This document shows positions 33,024 through 35,461 of a stretch of 35,461 bases of DNA, piece after piece (positions within the stretch are counted from its first letter, which is position 1; each line of letters starts with the position of its first letter). The notes below the pieces were generated by a model. It saw only the letters and a program-made list of their open reading frames with translations, had not been told where the DNA came from and did not search any database. The stretch is from assembly GCA_046726215.1 (NCBI GenBank), contig JBKPAA010000115.1, positions 1 through 35,461 on the forward strand, read 5' to 3'. Origin of the DNA: DASQUK01 sp046726215 (GTDB lineage: Bacteria > Actinomycetota > Acidimicrobiia > Acidimicrobiales > VFJN01). The position numbers and the translations under genes are program-made.

Positions 33024-33260
33024 CCCACCGAGGGGGCGCGAGAGGCGGCGATCGCTGCGGGCATCGGCATGACATCCTTCGGGTGCGTCACGGACGGCGC
33101 GATGCTAACGACTGCTCGACCGGCGGGGACAAGCAGCCGAACGCACGGGGGCAGATCACGTTCCTTGCCGCCATCGGGCGCCTACCACGGGACCGCCCGG
33201 TGCCGTCCGCCGGCGCCCACCCGCCGCTGGCCGGACGAGTACGGTGAGCGTCTCTCAGGC

Positions 33261-34367
33261 ATGAAACTCATCATCCAGATTCCCTGCCTCAACGAAGAGG
33301 CCCAGCTGCCGGCCACGCTCGCCGGCCTGCCACGCAGGGTCGACGGGTTCGACCGGGTGGAGTGGCTGATCATCGACGACGGGTCGAGCGACGGCACGGT
33401 CGAGGTGGCACGCGCCCACGGCGTCGACCACATCGTCAAGCTGACCAACAACAAGGGCCTGGCCTCGGCGTTCCAGGCGGGGCTCGACGCCTGCCTGAAA
33501 CTCGGGGCCGACGTGATCGTCAACACCGACGCCGACAACCAGTACTCGGCGGACGGCATCCCGTCGCTGGTGTCACCCATCCTCTCCGGCGATGCCGACA
33601 TGGTGGTCGGCGACCGCCGCGTCATGCAGGTCGAGCACTTCTCGTACGTCAAGAAGCGGCTGCAACGCATGGGAAGCTGGACGGTCCGACGGGCATCCGG
33701 CACCGACGTGCCCGACGCCACCTCGGGCTTCCGGGCGTACAACCGCGAGGCGGCGCTGGGCCTGACGGTGGTGTCCAAGTTCACCTACACACTCGAGTCG
33801 CTCATCCAGGCCGGCAAGAGCCTCGTGGCGGTCGCCGACGTGCCGGTGTCGACCAATCCCCAGGCCCGCGAGTCGCGCCTCTTCGGCTCGATGTGGACGT
33901 ACATCCGACGCAACGCCATGGCGATCTTCCGCATCTACGCCGGCTACGAGCCGCTGCAAGTCTTCACGGCGCTCGCGGTCCTGCTGCTGGTCGGATCGCT
34001 GGCCGCGTGGGCACCCTTCCTGTACGACTGGCTCGCCAACGGCAACCGCGGCGGCCACCTGCAGTCGATCGTATTGGGCGGTGTGCTCTTCGTTGCCGCC
34101 ATCCAGGTGTTCGCCCTGGGCGTGTTGGCGGACCTGATCAGTGCCCACCGCGTGGTGACCCAGCGCACGCTGGAACGGGTACGGCGAATCGAGTTGCAGC
34201 TCGAGGTGCCACCCTCGCACTACATGCCGGGTCGCCGCGGCGACCCAGCGGGGCCAGAACCCGATGCGCCGTCGACGCCGGGGGACGCCGACGGCGGCGG
34301 ACGGGGGCCCGGTTCCGGCGATGGACCGGCGACGTCACCGGACGTGACCGAGCGCACGCGCGTTTGA
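33261..34367 (+). CDS. GT2-family glycosyltransferase, polyprenyl-phosphate type
   Basis: A 368-aa membrane-anchored glycosyltransferase. The catalytic GT-A domain has IIQIPCLNEEAQLP (4-17), LIIDDGSSDGT (36-46), the metal-binding DAD in VNTDADNQYS (88-96), and DATSGFRAYNREAA. It resembles enzymes that charge polyprenyl phosphate with a sugar. Two hydrophobic helices near 232-255 and 275-300 anchor the C-terminal part. A polar tail with Pro/Gly/Asp bias (about 325-368) follows. The activated lipid-linked sugar would serve membrane transferases such as the polytopic protein at 28-29.5 kb (inference). The ATG at 33261 starts the conserved domain; no Shine-Dalgarno is seen. The frame is open far upstream without homology. 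Confidence 0.92.
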   Translation: MKLIIQIPCLNEEAQLPATLAGLPRRVDGFDRVEWLIIDDGSSDGTVEVARAHGVDHIVKLTNNKGLASAFQAGLDACLKLGADVIVNTDADNQYSADGIPSLVSPILSGDADMVVGDRRVMQVEHFSYVKKRLQRMGSWTVRRASGTDVPDATSGFRAYNREAALGLTVVSKFTYTLESLIQAGKSLVAVADVPVSTNPQARESRLFGSMWTYIRRNAMAIFRIYAGYEPLQVFTALAVLLLVGSLAAWAPFLYDWLANGNRGGHLQSIVLGGVLFVAAIQVFALGVLADLISAHRVVTQRTLERVRRIELQLEVPPSHYMPGRRGDPAGPEPDAPSTPGDADGGGRGPGSGDGPATSPDVTERTRV

Positions 34368-34437
34368 GGAGCCCCAGGGCCGCAGCCGATCGGTGGGCCG
34401 CCGGCACGCCGCGGCGCGATGACCGCCGCTGGTCCCG

Positions 34438-34443
34438 TACGAT
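34438..34443 (+). promoter_or_regulatory. -10 element of a leaderless promoter
   Basis: TACGAT ends six bases before the ATG at 34450, close to the 7-nt spacing of the other leaderless boxes. No Shine-Dalgarno is present. Confidence 0.5.
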
Positions 34444-34449
34444 GCGAAG

Positions 34450-35205
34450 ATGCCGGGTAACGGATTCATTCGACCCTCTTTGGGCGCCAACTCCACGCTG
34501 CGCTGGCCCTTGATCCAGGAGCGCCTCGACGCCCTTCGGCCCGAGACGATCCTGGAGCTGGGTACGGGCACCGGTGGGGTCGCAGTCCACCTCGCGTCGC
34601 GTGCCAGGTACGTCGGCGTCGAGCCCGACGACACGTCCCGTGCCCTGGCCGCGTCGCGGCTCGGCCAGGGCGACGCGCGTATGGTCCGCGACGTCGCCGA
34701 CCTGGACAGCGGGGAGAGCTTCGATCTGGTATGCGCCTTCGAGGTCCTCGAGCACATCGTCGACGATGCCGGCATGTTGGCCCGATGGGTCGAGCACGTC
34801 CGCCCGGGCGGCCATGTGCTCGTGTCGGTTCCCGCGGATCCGCACCGCTTCGGGCCGTGGGACGAGCTCGTCGGTCACGTGCGGCGCTACACCATCGACG
34901 ATCTGACGAAGTTGTTCGAGGCCGCAGGCCTGGGACCCATCGATGTCCGGTACTACGGGTTCCCGGCCGGTGCCGTGCTCGACGTCGGCTACAACTGGTT
35001 CGCTCGTCGCCGCCTGGCGCGATCGTCCACGCCCACCGATCTCACCGACCGCACCGCCCAGAGCGGGCGCAACGTCCAGCTACCCGACTGGGTCCGCCGC
35101 GCCAACTGGTACGTCATGGCTCCGTTCCGCCTGATTCAACGCCGCTTCCCCGACAGGGGGGTCGGCCTCGTCGGTTTCGCTCGCCGCCCAGCGAGCGCCC
35201 ACTAG
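34450..35205 (+). CDS. SAM-dependent methyltransferase, paralogue of the fused one
   Basis: A 251-aa class I methyltransferase. The SAM motif is TILELGTGTGGVAVH (33-47), followed by YVGVEPDDTSRALAASRL, CAFEVLEHIVDD, HVRPGGHVLVSVPA and DELVGHVRRYT. The C-terminus has APFRLIQRRFPDRGVGLVG. It aligns end to end with the C-terminal half of the fusion protein at 23.9-25.8 kb, including the same tail, so both act on related substrates. The N-terminus IRPSLGANSTLRWPLIQE has the counterpart LAPRAALRWQLVRE in the fusion. Likely target is a sugar or lipid-linked glycan. The ATG follows a TACGAT box. Its TAG stop overlaps the opposing gene's stop within CTAG. Confidence 0.92.
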   Translation: MPGNGFIRPSLGANSTLRWPLIQERLDALRPETILELGTGTGGVAVHLASRARYVGVEPDDTSRALAASRLGQGDARMVRDVADLDSGESFDLVCAFEVLEHIVDDAGMLARWVEHVRPGGHVLVSVPADPHRFGPWDELVGHVRRYTIDDLTKLFEAAGLGPIDVRYYGFPAGAVLDVGYNWFARRRLARSSTPTDLTDRTAQSGRNVQLPDWVRRANWYVMAPFRLIQRRFPDRGVGLVGFARRPASAH

Positions 35206-35461
35206 CCGCAACGGCCGGGGGCGGGCCCGACCGCGTAGATCCGGACGAAGGGGCCGAACGTCGCCACCTGCTCGTAGACGAGGGAGCCGTTGCGAGTCCA
35301 GGGCTCCGCGGATCGGATCGTCATCGCGTCGACATCCCACACGAGACGGTCCCGCACCGGATCCAGTGAACAGAGATCGGCCTTGCCCAGGTTGTAGAAG
35401 TCGCGGTCCGACATGAGGCTCACAACGGGCGCGGACCACCACTCGTCGCCGTAGAACTTCA
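35202..35461 (-). CDS. C-terminal fragment of an unidentified protein (start beyond window)
   Basis: The frame is open from the right edge to a TAG at 35202, giving 86 residues. It reads FYGDEWWSAPVVSLMSDRDF near the edge, then LCSLDPVRDRLVWDVDAMTI and ends VRIYAVGPAPGRCG. It has no membrane helix in this part and no motif I can name. A likely setting is the extracytoplasmic tail of a polytopic glycosyltransferase, like the gene at 27.6-29.6 kb, because the surrounding locus is glycan-related; this is a guess. Its stop codon and that of the methyltransferase share the palindrome CTAG. Confidence 0.6.
   Translation of the reverse strand, partial: KFYGDEWWSAPVVSLMSDRDFYNLGKADLCSLDPVRDRLVWDVDAMTIRSAEPWTRNGSLVYEQVATFGPFVRIYAVGPAPGRCG

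Noticed and set aside
32838..33260. Upstream extension of the GT2 frame to 509 residues
   Set aside because: It overlaps the start of the divergent GT4 gene and carries no domain; the conserved GT2 fold starts at 33261.

Overview
The window is about 70% GC with very strong third-position G/C bias. It reads as a chromosomal segment of a high-GC actinobacterium. Gene content (rhodanese-MoeB fusion, PduO-type cobalamin adenosyltransferase, PLL-repeat secreted enzymes, FkbM/GT4 clusters) and the many leaderless start sites fit Actinomycetota, plausibly class Acidimicrobiia. The class-level placement is inference. I see no rRNA, tRNA, CRISPR array, transposase, integrase or phage gene. The long ORFs antisense to the listed genes are GC-bias shadows.

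Region 1 (1-8.6 kb) is housekeeping metabolism. It holds a partial membrane protein, then cobalamin-dependent methionine synthase metH (minus strand), whose 3' end carries an exact 60-bp tandem duplication. A plus-strand run follows: a Dabb-domain protein, a DUF72/YecE-like protein, a D-2-hydroxyacid dehydrogenase, a PduO-type cob(I)alamin adenosyltransferase and leucyl aminopeptidase pepA. Several of these genes appear leaderless, with a TAGNNT -10 box at a fixed distance before the start codon.

Region 2 (8.6-17.7 kb) has a two-gene ABC exporter (permease plus ATPase) and a GH84-type N-acetylglucosaminidase lipoprotein. A conserved unknown protein is separated from the GH84 gene by a head-to-head repeat element of about 29-bp units. 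Then come a zinc-type sirtuin deacylase, a flippase-like polytopic membrane protein and an N-rhodanese/C-ThiF MoeB-like protein.

Region 3 (17.7-23.7 kb) encodes three large exported proteins. A polysaccharide deacetylase with an N-terminal PLL-like lectin propeller is divergent from a glucose/sorbosone-dehydrogenase-like protein with PKD and C-terminal PLL-like repeats. The third is a small secreted protein of near-identical 45-residue calcium-loop repeats. The first two share the same lectin-type repeat and a 135-bp divergent control region, so they look like a paired extracellular glycan-acting module.

Region 4 (23.9-35.5 kb) is a surface-glycan biosynthesis locus. It has three predicted GT4-type glycosyltransferases (one fused to a methyltransferase), a GT2 polyprenyl-phosphate-type glycosyltransferase, two FkbM methyltransferases and a stand-alone methyltransferase paralogous to the fused one. 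It also has a large polytopic membrane protein, a flippase-like (LPG-synthase TM family) protein and the tail of another gene at the right edge. Together these could build and methylate a cell-envelope polysaccharide; the actual product cannot be told from sequence.
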